Counted from the stretch's first letter, positions 1 through 5,036 are shown. The stretch is DNA of 5,036 nt from JAGXQV01 sp041674485 (GCA_041674485.1 JBAYVP010000382.1:1-5036); one strand, 5' to 3'. The notes: generated by a model not told the origin, from the sequence alone. Numbers and translations: made by a program.

Positions 1-1
1 C

Positions 2-97
2 AAAACCTTTTTCACCGCAGAGGACGCGGAGGACGCAGAGGAAACCCCTCATGCTTTTCCTCTGCGTCCTCCGCGTCCTCTGCGGTGAATCGGTTTT
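2..97. repeat. Large perfect inverted repeat made of 9-nt units
   Basis: Positions 11-44 and 56-89 are exact reverse complements (34 bp) around an 11-nt loop. Each arm holds three tandem 9-nt units of the form CGCRGAGGA (left arm 16-24, 25-33, 34-42). After a small internal loop the pairing resumes between AAAACC (2-7) and GGTTTT (92-97), so the whole structure spans 2-97 and ends in a T run at 94-99. No coding sequence overlaps it. It resembles intergenic dispersed repeats of the CACCGCAGAGGACGC type that I recall from many proteobacterial genomes; that is recognition from memory, not a search. The hairpin could also stop transcription entering from an upstream gene outside the window. Confidence 0.85.
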
Positions 98-106
98 TTC
101 CGTGCC

Positions 107-124
107 GAGAACAAATTTACCCTG
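107..124 (+). repeat. 18-nt inverted repeat, left copy
   Basis: The sequence GAGAACAAATTTACCCTG is exactly reverse-complementary to 4914-4931, so the two copies bracket all three genes in opposite orientation, about 4.8 kb apart. An exact 18-mer pair is not expected by chance in 5 kb. It starts 10 nt beyond the 34-bp hairpin structure. A degenerate copy in the same orientation (GAAAACAAACTTAC, 12 of 14 matching) lies at 230-243. Function is unknown: dispersed repeat edge, regulator site and mobile-element end are all possible. Confidence 0.7.
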
Positions 125-128
125 CCTG

Positions 129-147
129 CGCAAGGCATAGTCTTGCG
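129..147. repeat. Small hairpin CGCAAG/CTTGCG
   Basis: CGCAAG (129-134) pairs with CTTGCG (142-147) around a 7-nt loop. The heptamer GCCTGCG occurs on both sides (124-130 and 156-162). The stem is short and its role is unknown. It may be part of the same repeat block as the structures on either side. Confidence 0.35.
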
Positions 148-188
148 GACATCCAGCCTGCGGGAGATAATACACCAAAGTTACATTT

Positions 189-221
189 CGCGGATTACGG
201 CTCACGCTTATCCACCCTAAC
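189..221. repeat. Probable dispersed intergenic repeat (GGATTACG...TTATCCACC type)
   Basis: GGATTA (192-197) and TTATCC (208-213) form an imperfect inverted repeat with one mismatch. Read on the minus strand the segment runs TTAGGGTGGATAAGCG then TGAGCCGTAATCC, which resembles a GGGTGGATTAGCG / GTAATCCACC intergenic repeat that I recall as common in beta- and gammaproteobacteria. The family assignment is from memory. No gene overlaps the segment. Confidence 0.4.
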
Positions 222-258
222 ATTTTTTTGAAAACAAACTTACTGTGGGGGAAAGGGC

Positions 259-264
259 TATAAT
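259..264 (+). promoter_or_regulatory. Candidate sigma-70 -10 box (TATAAT)
   Basis: A perfect TATAAT lies 164 nt before the start of the exported-protein gene. No good -35 box sits 16-18 nt upstream (AAACTT at 236-241 is a poor match), so if used it would probably need an activator. A transcript from here would start near 271 and carry the hairpin at 303-344 in its leader. The surrounding stretch is AT-rich, so a chance match is possible. Confidence 0.35.
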
Positions 265-281
265 ATTTTTTTCGATTGTGC

Positions 282-308
282 TAAAGTATCCACATCGGAG
301 GTCGATAC
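282..308 (+). promoter_or_regulatory. Candidate sigma-28 (FliA) promoter
   Basis: TAAAGTAT (282-289), an 11-nt spacer (290-300) and GTCGATAC (301-308) match the FliA consensus TAAAGTTT-N11-GCCGATAA at 13 of 16 positions with exactly the canonical spacing. The core TAAA and CGATA are intact. Transcription would begin near 315 and leave a leader of about 113 nt before the ATG at 429. The consensus is established for enteric flagellar class 3 genes. That it works here is inference, as no flagellar gene is visible in the window. Confidence 0.5.
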
Positions 309-344
309 CCCATCCAGGCGGTCAAAAAATAATGGGGATTATCG
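303..344 (+). other. Leader hairpin, 11 bp
   Basis: CGATACCCCAT (303-313) pairs with ATGGGG (332-337) and TATCG (340-344), with a 2-nt bulge at 338-339 and an 18-nt loop. It would be transcribed whole from the TATAAT at 259-264 but mostly cut off if transcription starts near 315. The heptamer ATCGGAG occurs at 294-300 and again at 341-347. I could not match it to a known riboswitch class. Confidence 0.35.
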
Positions 345-416
345 GAGTTTGTGCGGTCAGAGAGCGTAAGACTTGTCAAGCCGTGGCGTTGCAGTTTCTC
401 TAAATTCATATGTTCT

Positions 417-422
417 AAGGAG
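417..422 (+). promoter_or_regulatory. Shine-Dalgarno site AAGGAG
   Basis: AAGGAG lies 6 nt before the ATG at 429. This strong site fixes the start there rather than at the in-frame GTG at 351, which would add 26 residues (rich in Arg, Cys and Ser) and hide the signal peptide. Confidence 0.85.
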
Positions 423-428
423 AGTATC

Positions 429-1271
429 ATGATTAAACACACAGCAATCAAGGCGGGCGTCGCCATCGGCCTGATGGCCGCGTCGCTCGGCGCCAGCAGC
501 GCCGATTTGCACACCTTCGCCGGCACCTCAATCTACTATAAGCTCAACGGAGCGGCGATCAACTACACCGCGTTCCTTGCATCCGGGTTGGCAGCGTCGG
601 ACAGCGTGATCATGCTGGACGTGCTGCAATCGGGCACGGTAAGCACTTGGGCCTATGGGATAGGCGGCGTGATTGGAGCTGGTCAGACCCCCATAACCAA
701 CACCCTCTCCGCCCTCTTTGGCAATACGTCGATGTCATCCAGCCCGGCAGGGGGCATTGGCCTGAGAGCAACGGGGGTTATTACCTACATCACGCCTGCC
801 GGCACATCGGGTTCGACCACTTCAACTTCTTTCTACAACGGCGACACGCAGTCCTTGAAGCTTTCCTTCACAATGCAGCCCACCGTTTCCAGCCAGGCAT
901 GCAACATGAGCTTCAGCGCCGTAATGGACACGGACGATTACCTGCAATTCACCAGCTTGTCGGTTCAGCCCAGCAACTGGCCTTCGGCGACTGGCGATGT
1001 GTATTACCGCATCAGTTCGGGAACGAGTGTGTCGAATTCGGCTTCGATCGCTTCCAACGTCTTTAACGCTTATAACGCGAGCGCGACTTCCTCGTTTTAC
1101 ACGTTCTCGGCTTGGACAATTCCAATTGCCGCCGGCGCAGGCAATACGGTCGCGGTATCGTTGTTAAGTGTACCCTTCAACAAGTGCGTCACCGCCTACA
1201 CCAATCGCACCGCAAGCAACTCTGCCGGCAACGTCATTGGCGGCAAGGGCGGCATGATGCGCCTGTGGTAG
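429..1271 (+). CDS. Sec-exported Ser/Thr-rich protein of unknown function
   Basis: The gene encodes 280 residues. The N-terminus is a classic Sec signal peptide: Lys/His at 3-8, a hydrophobic core around 9-20, and a likely signal peptidase I site after SSA (residue 25), leaving a mature chain of about 255 residues starting DLHTF. There is no lipobox cysteine, so a soluble periplasmic, surface or secreted protein is likely. By hand count about 70 of 255 mature residues are Ser or Thr, and Gly, Ala and Asn are also common, with alternating patterns that suggest beta strands. Only two cysteines exist (158 and 253), which could form a disulfide. Five N-X-S/T sequons are present (NYT, NTS, NMS, NAS, NRT). 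There is no PEP-CTERM or LPXTG motif; the chain ends GGKGGMMRLW. I do not recognise the family. A strong ribosome site precedes it and a strong terminator follows, so it is probably its own transcription unit, perhaps under sigma-28. Its closeness to a GT41 gene makes it a possible glycosylation substrate, but nothing in the sequence proves this. Confidence 0.85.
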   Translation: MIKHTAIKAGVAIGLMAASLGASSADLHTFAGTSIYYKLNGAAINYTAFLASGLAASDSVIMLDVLQSGTVSTWAYGIGGVIGAGQTPITNTLSALFGNTSMSSSPAGGIGLRATGVITYITPAGTSGSTTSTSFYNGDTQSLKLSFTMQPTVSSQACNMSFSAVMDTDDYLQFTSLSVQPSNWPSATGDVYYRISSGTSVSNSASIASNVFNAYNASATSSFYTFSAWTIPIAAGAGNTVAVSLLSVPFNKCVTAYTNRTASNSAGNVIGGKGGMMRLW

Positions 1272-1290
1272 ACGATCGCGTCCCGCCTGT

Positions 1291-1320
1291 AAAAAAGCCA
1301 CCTCGCGGTGGCTTTTTTTT
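1291..1320 (+). terminator. Rho-independent terminator after the exported-protein gene
   Basis: GCCACC (1297-1302) and GGTGGC (1307-1312) form a 6-bp GC-rich stem with a TCGC loop, flanked by six A (1291-1296) and eight T (1313-1320), which lengthens the stem and gives a full U-tract. It begins 19 nt after the stop codon. The A tract means it could also act on the minus strand. It should separate the exported-protein gene from the TPR genes. Confidence 0.93.
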
Positions 1321-1341
1321 GGCGATTCGTGCTAATCTGCG

Positions 1342-1370
1342 ATGACATTCAAAACTGTTTTTGTCATTCA
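1342..1370 (+). promoter_or_regulatory. Weak promoter/operator candidate before the TPR gene
   Basis: ATGACA (1342-1347) matches a sigma-70 -35 box at 5 of 6 positions, but the -10 region 17-18 nt later (CATTCA/ATTCAT) is poor. ATGACA is also inverted as TGTCAT at 1362-1367, and CATTCA is repeated directly at 1346-1351 and 1365-1370. After the strong terminator the TPR gene needs its own promoter, and this 70-nt gap is the only place for it. The assignment is tentative. Confidence 0.2.
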
Positions 1371-1390
1371 TTTAAGCGGGGGTAGTGCCT

Positions 1391-2179
1391 GTGGCAAAAT
1401 CGAAAGTAAATAAAAACGCGCCGAGCGACATGGGCGCTGAACAGATGATCGGGCTGGCCTGGCAGGCTTTCGGCGAGGGGCGTTATCAGGAGGCGCAACG
1501 GCTGTGCGAGAGCCTGACCGCAGCCATGGCGGAGCATGCCCACGCCTGGTATTTGCGCGGCCTGGCTTCGGCCGCGCAGGGGCAAAGCGAGGCGGCGTTG
1601 TCTTGCTGGGATCAGGTGAAGAACGCTCCTGACCTGTTGCCCGACCTGGCGCAGGGACGAGGACGGGTGCTGCTTGCCATGGGGCGCCTGGAAGAAGCGC
1701 TGGCGCAATTCCAGGATGCGATGACCTACCAGCCGGATAATGCGGCGAATTATTATTTCATCGGCTTAGTCAGCTTGCAGCAAGGCGCGCTGGGGGATGC
1801 ACGCCGCTATTTTCGCCAGGCCAGCGTACTGGATCCAAAGTTCGGCCAGGCACATTATGAATTGGGGGTGCTGGCGCTGCATAACGAGCAATACCCCCAG
1901 GCGCTGACCGCTTTCAAGGCGGCTGTCGAGCATATGCCGCAATCGCCGGAAGCCGCAAACAATCTGGCGCTCTCCCATCAAGCATTGGGCGATGTCAAGG
2001 AAGCCGAGGCCTGGTTCCGTAAAGCTGTGAAGCTTAAGGACAGTTATGCCGAGGCCTGGTTCAACCTGGGATTGATGTTGCGCGTTCAGGGATCGAAAAA
2101 GGCGGAAGCCTGTATCGACAAGGCTCTGAAACTCAATCCCGCGCTACGGGATGCGCTACCCGAGCCTGACCCTGACTAA
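1391..2179 (+). CDS. TPR-repeat protein, cytoplasmic
   Basis: The gene encodes 262 residues with no signal peptide or membrane segment. After a basic N-terminus (MAKSKVNK) almost the whole chain is about seven tandem TPR units of about 34 residues: roughly 16-49, 50-84, 85-117, 118-151, 152-185, 186-219 and 220-252. Each shows the usual pattern of a large aromatic or Leu, Gly at position 8, Ala at 20 and Pro near 32, as in NYYFIGLVSLQQGALGDA and YELGVLALHNEQYPQA. The tail is short and acidic (EPDPD). TPR arrays bind other proteins; there is no catalytic domain. GTG at 1391 is preferred over GTG at 1385 because the G-rich ribosome site (1378-1382) then sits 8 nt upstream instead of 2; the longer form would add only two residues. 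The next gene also begins with TPR units, so this could be its adaptor, a partial paralogue, or a general scaffold. Function is otherwise unknown. Confidence 0.88.
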   Translation: MAKSKVNKNAPSDMGAEQMIGLAWQAFGEGRYQEAQRLCESLTAAMAEHAHAWYLRGLASAAQGQSEAALSCWDQVKNAPDLLPDLAQGRGRVLLAMGRLEEALAQFQDAMTYQPDNAANYYFIGLVSLQQGALGDARRYFRQASVLDPKFGQAHYELGVLALHNEQYPQALTAFKAAVEHMPQSPEAANNLALSHQALGDVKEAEAWFRKAVKLKDSYAEAWFNLGLMLRVQGSKKAEACIDKALKLNPALRDALPEPDPD

Positions 2180-2184
2180 GGGTC

Positions 2185-2266
2185 GTAGGATGTGGCTTCC
2201 GACAGGAAAGCGCATCTCTTGGCGGTGACACGCGACAGATGCGCCTCGTTCCTCGGCACATCCTAC
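2185..2266. repeat. Nested inverted repeat just after the TPR gene
   Basis: GTAGGATGTG (2185-2194) is the exact reverse complement of CACATCCTAC (2257-2266). Inside it GCGCATCT (2210-2217) is exactly complementary to AGATGCGC (2237-2244) around a 19-nt loop. TTCC/GGAA (2197-2200 and 2205-2208) can form a side stem. The element starts 5 nt after the stop codon and has no T tract, so it is not a typical terminator. It looks like one of the GTAGGATGTGCCGAGGAACG-type dispersed repeats I recall from betaproteobacteria; that match is from memory. It may protect the 3' end of the upstream message or reduce read-through. Confidence 0.65.
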
Positions 2267-2282
2267 AGGCTCACTCCAACCT

Positions 2283-2309
2283 ACAGCGCTGTCGGGGTGG
2301 TTATAACCA
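2283..2309. promoter_or_regulatory. Two perfect palindromes upstream of the GT41 gene
   Basis: ACAGCGCTGT (2283-2292) and TGGTTATAACCA (2298-2309) are perfect 10-bp and 12-bp palindromes 5 nt apart, ending 25 nt before the GTG start. The second contains TATAAC (2302-2307), a 5 of 6 match to a -10 box, but no good -35 box lies 16-18 nt upstream. This is a reasonable place for a dimeric regulator to act on the promoter. No known regulator motif is recognised. Confidence 0.35.
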
Positions 2310-2334
2310 AAAGTAAAATCAAGAGAACAATATT

Positions 2335-4896
2335 GTGGCTGACTCCCCAAAATTGCCTGACCAGCAAACGCTAATCGACGATGAATCCATCGAAGCGCTG
2401 ATCAACGCACGCGATATGGCAGCGGCCAAGACGGCGGTGAGAGCCCGCCTCGCGGCGAATGCGCAGGACGCCGATGCCTGTTTTTATCAGGGCGCCTGCG
2501 CTATGGTGGCGCGGCATTTTAGCGCGGCGGCGCAATCTTTCGCTGCTGCCGCGAAATTGCGCCCCGAAGAACCGCGCTTCCTGGTGGCGCGCGCCGCAGC
2601 CTGCTTGGCGGCCGATAAGGCCAGACAGGCGTTGATTTATGTTGGCCGGGCGCTGGTGTTGGCGCCGGATGATTTGGCGGCGCGCATCAACCAGTTGCAG
2701 GCGCTGCTTCGCCTTAAAAAATATAGCGTTGCATTGGCGGCGGCGGAAAAACTCTTGGAGTTGGCGCCCGATCTGGTCGAATCCTGCCAACTTATGGGCG
2801 AAGTAATGCGGCATTCCGGCCACATGCGTGAGGCCGCCGGTTGGTTCAATAAGGCGCTGAAACTCGATCCGGACAATCTGCCGTTGCAAGTGGATTTTTC
2901 CGTCTGCCGCGCTCATCTGGGCGATTGGCAGGGTGCGTTGACGACCGTCAACGATATGATAACAAGCTTGCCGGAAGACCCCGACCAGATTGCCCGCCTG
3001 GGCATACGTGCGCAGGAAGGCGGGTCGCCGCACTTGGCGCTGCAATTTTTCAAGCACGCTTTCTCGCTATTTCCCGATCATCTCACCACCTGCGTAAATC
3101 TGGGGATCACCGTGCAGGGGCTGGGCAATCCGGGCGAATCGCTGTTCTATCTGAACCGCGCCACCGCGTTGGATAAAAAGTGCGCTACCGCGTGGTTCTT
3201 CGCTGGGGTCGCCTATGCGGGACAGCGCTTGCGCCAAAAGGCGGAAGAATGTTTTGAGCGCTGCCTGGAGGCCGACCCCAAGCACGCCGAGGCCATGGCG
3301 CACTTGGCCGGGCTGAAGAAGGAAAATGGGCAGATGGACGAGGCCAAGGCCTTGTTGCGCCGCGCCATCGAGGCCAATCCCAAGTGGTTGCAGCCTTACC
3401 TCAATTTGTACCACTTCCTCAAGGAATCGGACGAATTCGAAGAAGCCGAAGCCTTGCTGGACAAGGCGAAAAAAATCGCTCCCAAAGAAGATGGGCTGCG
3501 CCAGGCGCGCGCCGATTTGCAGCTCAAACGCGGCGACATTCCCGGCGCCAATGCCATTTTCCGCAAGATATTGGCCGACGAGCCGCAAAATTCGGATGCC
3601 ATGTCCGGCCTGCTGTTTTGCAGCAATTACGACCCGGAACTGACGCCGGAACAGGTGGCGGAAGCGTACAAATCGTGGGATCAGCGCTTCGTGAAATGGC
3701 GCGCGCCCGCGCCGGACTTCCGCTATGCCAACAAACCCGATCCCGAGCGTAGATTGCGCGTCGGTTATGTTTCCGGGGATTTTCGCCAGCACTCGGTGGC
3801 TTTTTTTTCCGAACCCATACTGGAGCATCACGATCACAAGCATTTCGAGATATTCTGCTATGCCAACCAGAAGGGGGGCGATCACATTACCCAACGCATG
3901 ATGCCGTTGGCCGACCACTGGCGCTGGACCGTGGATTTGTCGGACGACGCGCTAATGGAAATAATCCGCATGGATGAAATCGACATCCTCATCGATCTTT
4001 CCAATCACACCGCGTTTCACCGGCTCTACCTGTTCGCCCGTAAACCGGCGCCTATCCAGATGACCTGGATAGGCATGCCGACCACCACGGGGCTTTCTGC
4101 CATCGATTATCGCATCACCGATGCAAATATGGACCCGGAAGGCATGACCGAGCACCTGCATTCGGAAAAATTGCTTCGGCTGACTTCGGGCTGGTGTTAC
4201 AAACCGCCCAAAGACGCGGAGAACGTCGAGGTGGCCGAGACGCCGGCGCTGGAAAAAGGCCACCTGACCTTCGCCTCGCTGAACGCCTTCGGCAAGATCA
4301 ACCCCGGCGTAGTCAAGCTGTGGGGACGCCTGCTGCAGGAAATACCCGATGCCGAACTGTTCGTTGCGACCGGCGGCAAGGACGAAGACGAAAGGCTGAA
4401 CGAGATCGTGCGCAGCAATTGCGCCGCCTGTGGCGTACCGCTGGATCGGCTGCATGTGATGGGACGCAAGCCTTTCGAGCCATATTTCAAATTCCACAAC
4501 GAAATCGATATCGTGCTCGATCCTTTCCCCTACAATGGCGGCACCGTCACCGCGCACGCGCTGTGGATGGGAACGCCGGTGCTCACGCTTGCCGGACCCA
4601 AGCCGATACATCGCATGGGAGCTTCCATGCTGACCAGCGTCGGGCTGACGGAATTCATTGCACAGACCACGGACGAATACGTTGCCATCGCCAAACGCTT
4701 TGCCGCCGATGTGCCGCGCCTAGCCGAAATACGGCGTAAGTTGAGACCTGCCATGCAAGCCTCCCCGCTGATGGACGGCGAACTGGTGACCCATGACCTG
4801 GAGGCGGCCATGCGCCGGATATGGCGCGAATGGTGCGAAAAAACCGTGCTGGAGAATAAAAAAATGAAAAAGCCGCGGAAAAAGAAAGTTGTATAG
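2335..4896 (+). CDS. TPR-GT41 protein glycosyltransferase (OGT/SPINDLY family)
   Basis: The 853-residue protein has two parts. Residues about 15-420 form 11-12 tandem TPR units at nearly regular 34-residue steps, e.g. AAGWFNKALKLDPDN. A linker with LLFCSNYDPELTPEQ (426-440), typical of bacterial SPINDLY-like proteins, leads into the catalytic GT-B region (about 470-835). It carries RLRVGYVSGDFRQHS, where His486 aligns with the active-site His498 of human OGT; SNHT with His558; RKPAPIQMTWIGMPTTTG then DYRITD (569-596); the nucleotide-sugar loop DPFPYNGGTVTAHALWMGTP (729-748); and RMGASMLTSVGL. GT41 enzymes transfer one sugar to Ser/Thr (UDP-GlcNAc in OGT, GDP-fucose in plant SPY) or Asn (HMW1C). 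The donor cannot be told from sequence, but the long TPR array favours the O-linked OGT/SPY type. There is no signal peptide, so it acts in the cytoplasm. His741 stands where human OGT has Asp925. The C-terminus is strongly basic, with 8 of 10 residues Lys/Arg at 842-851. The start is GTG, the first usable start after an in-frame TAA at 2314, with only a weak ribosome site (GAGAA, 2323-2327); the first in-frame ATG is codon 28. Family call is firm; substrate unknown. Confidence 0.95.
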   Translation: MADSPKLPDQQTLIDDESIEALINARDMAAAKTAVRARLAANAQDADACFYQGACAMVARHFSAAAQSFAAAAKLRPEEPRFLVARAAACLAADKARQALIYVGRALVLAPDDLAARINQLQALLRLKKYSVALAAAEKLLELAPDLVESCQLMGEVMRHSGHMREAAGWFNKALKLDPDNLPLQVDFSVCRAHLGDWQGALTTVNDMITSLPEDPDQIARLGIRAQEGGSPHLALQFFKHAFSLFPDHLTTCVNLGITVQGLGNPGESLFYLNRATALDKKCATAWFFAGVAYAGQRLRQKAEECFERCLEADPKHAEAMAHLAGLKKENGQMDEAKALLRRAIEANPKWLQPYLNLYHFLKESDEFEEAEALLDKAKKIAPKEDGLRQARADLQLKRGDIPGANAIFRKILADEPQNSDAMSGLLFCSNYDPELTPEQVAEAYKSWDQRFVKWRAPAPDFRYANKPDPERRLRVGYVSGDFRQHSVAFFSEPILEHHDHKHFEIFCYANQKGGDHITQRMMPLADHWRWTVDLSDDALMEIIRMDEIDILIDLSNHTAFHRLYLFARKPAPIQMTWIGMPTTTGLSAIDYRITDANMDPEGMTEHLHSEKLLRLTSGWCYKPPKDAENVEVAETPALEKGHLTFASLNAFGKINPGVVKLWGRLLQEIPDAELFVATGGKDEDERLNEIVRSNCAACGVPLDRLHVMGRKPFEPYFKFHNEIDIVLDPFPYNGGTVTAHALWMGTPVLTLAGPKPIHRMGASMLTSVGLTEFIAQTTDEYVAIAKRFAADVPRLAEIRRKLRPAMQASPLMDGELVTHDLEAAMRRIWREWCEKTVLENKKMKKPRKKKVV

Positions 4897-4913
4897 CGTG
4901 GGCGCACGCTTTT
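4895..4913 (+). terminator. Compact terminator overlapping the GT41 stop codon
   Basis: AGCGTG (4895-4900) pairs with CACGCT (4905-4910) around a GGCG loop and is followed by a run of four T (4910-4913). The stem begins inside the TAG stop codon (4894-4896). The T run is short, so it may be only partly efficient. It is the only hairpin-plus-T structure between this gene and the possible next one. Confidence 0.55.
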
Positions 4914-4931
4914 CAGGGTAAATTTGTTCTC
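4914..4931 (-). repeat. 18-nt inverted repeat, right copy
   Basis: CAGGGTAAATTTGTTCTC is the exact reverse complement of 107-124. It directly abuts the terminator after the GT41 gene. Sequences around the two copies do not align further except by isolated bases, so the shared unit is short. Confidence 0.7.
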
Positions 4932-4952
4932 AGAAATTCATGATGAAAATCA

Positions 4953-5036
4953 ATGATGGAAGACATTCATGAATCCCAGGAAAACTTAGCGCGACGCGAC
5001 TCGACGCTGCTTGACTCATGGCGGCAACCCATAAAG
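4953..5036 (+). CDS. Possible start of a further gene, cut by the window end
   Basis: From ATG at 4953 (or the adjacent ATG at 4956) the frame stays open for 28 codons to the last base of the window, after in-frame stops at 4941 and 4944. The translation begins MMEDIHESQENLARRDSTLL and continues DSWRQPIK, a polar and plausible N-terminus without a signal peptide. There is no clear Shine-Dalgarno sequence, and 28 open codons can occur by chance, so the call is tentative. It starts 57 nt after the GT41 stop, beyond the terminator and the 18-nt repeat. I cannot assign a family from this fragment. Confidence 0.4.
   Translation, partial: MMEDIHESQENLARRDSTLLDSWRQPIK

Noticed and set aside
11..89. 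CRISPR array
   Set aside because: There are only two arms in inverted orientation with an 11-nt loop, no direct repeats with unique spacers, and no cas genes.
351..428. GTG start giving a 26-residue N-terminal extension of the exported protein
   Set aside because: The AAGGAG at 417-422 and a clean signal peptide from ATG 429 fix the start; the extension would bury the signal peptide and has no ribosome site.
309..428. c-di-GMP (GEMM) or other known riboswitch in the leader
   Set aside because: The leader has a hairpin but I could not find the conserved GEMM core or any other aptamer core I know.
1242..1271. PEP-CTERM or LPXTG sorting signal at the end of the exported protein
   Set aside because: The C-terminus lacks a PEP motif, a hydrophobic segment and a basic cluster; it ends GGKGGMMRLW.
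2192..2374. 60-residue plus-strand open frame between the TPR and GT41 genes
   Set aside because: It runs through the inverted repeat and overlaps the GT41 start; no ribosome site and no recognisable product.
2371..3057. Minus-strand open frame of 228 residues inside the GT41 gene
   Set aside because: It lies antisense to strongly patterned TPR codons and its translation is rich in Arg and Gln with no recognisable domain; a shadow of the real gene.
3067..3918. Minus-strand open frame of 283 residues inside the GT41 gene
   Set aside because: Same reason: antisense to conserved TPR and catalytic sequence, with low-complexity Gly/Arg/Phe-rich translation.
3952..4611. Minus-strand open frame of 219 residues
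   Set aside because: Antisense to the conserved GT41 catalytic motifs; no recognisable protein.
107..4931. Insertion sequence or transposon bounded by the 18-nt repeats
   Set aside because: No transposase or integrase lies between them and no target-site duplication is seen directly outside the copies; kept only as an open finding.

Overview
The window most likely comes from a Gram-negative proteobacterium. My best guess is a betaproteobacterium of the Gallionellaceae/Nitrosomonadales kind. This rests on base composition, on a large bacterial OGT/SPINDLY-type protein, and on intergenic inverted repeats that look like dispersed repeats I recall from such genomes. The taxonomic call is inference and weak. 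All recognisable genes lie on the + strand.

Layout. Positions 1-428 are non-coding and rich in signals. They hold a perfect 34-bp inverted repeat built of 9-nt units (11-44/56-89), the left copy of an 18-nt inverted repeat (107-124), a second repeat-like hairpin (189-221), a perfect TATAAT (259-264), a good match to a sigma-28 (FliA) promoter (282-308), and a leader hairpin (303-344). Next comes an unrecognised Sec-exported protein rich in Ser and Thr (429-1271), closed by a strong Rho-independent terminator (1291-1320). After a 70-nt gap lies a cytoplasmic protein made almost only of TPR repeats (1391-2179). A 155-nt gap then holds a nested inverted repeat and two short perfect palindromes. 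The main gene follows (2335-4896): an 853-residue protein with about 11-12 TPR units fused to a GT41 (OGT/SPINDLY family) glycosyltransferase domain. A compact terminator overlaps its stop codon. The right copy of the 18-nt repeat lies just beyond in opposite orientation (4914-4931). The start of one further gene may run off the end (4953-5036).

How the genes may work together. GT41 enzymes attach a single sugar to Ser/Thr, or in one branch Asn, of cytoplasmic proteins, and the TPR superhelix selects the substrate. A TPR-only protein next door could be an adaptor or a related paralogue. The exported Ser/Thr-rich protein is a candidate, unproven substrate. If the sigma-28 promoter is real, the locus would tie to the flagellar/motility programme, where protein glycosylation is common. 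The terminator at 1291-1320 and the gap at 2180-2334 argue against one simple three-gene operon, so the functional link is inference from proximity.
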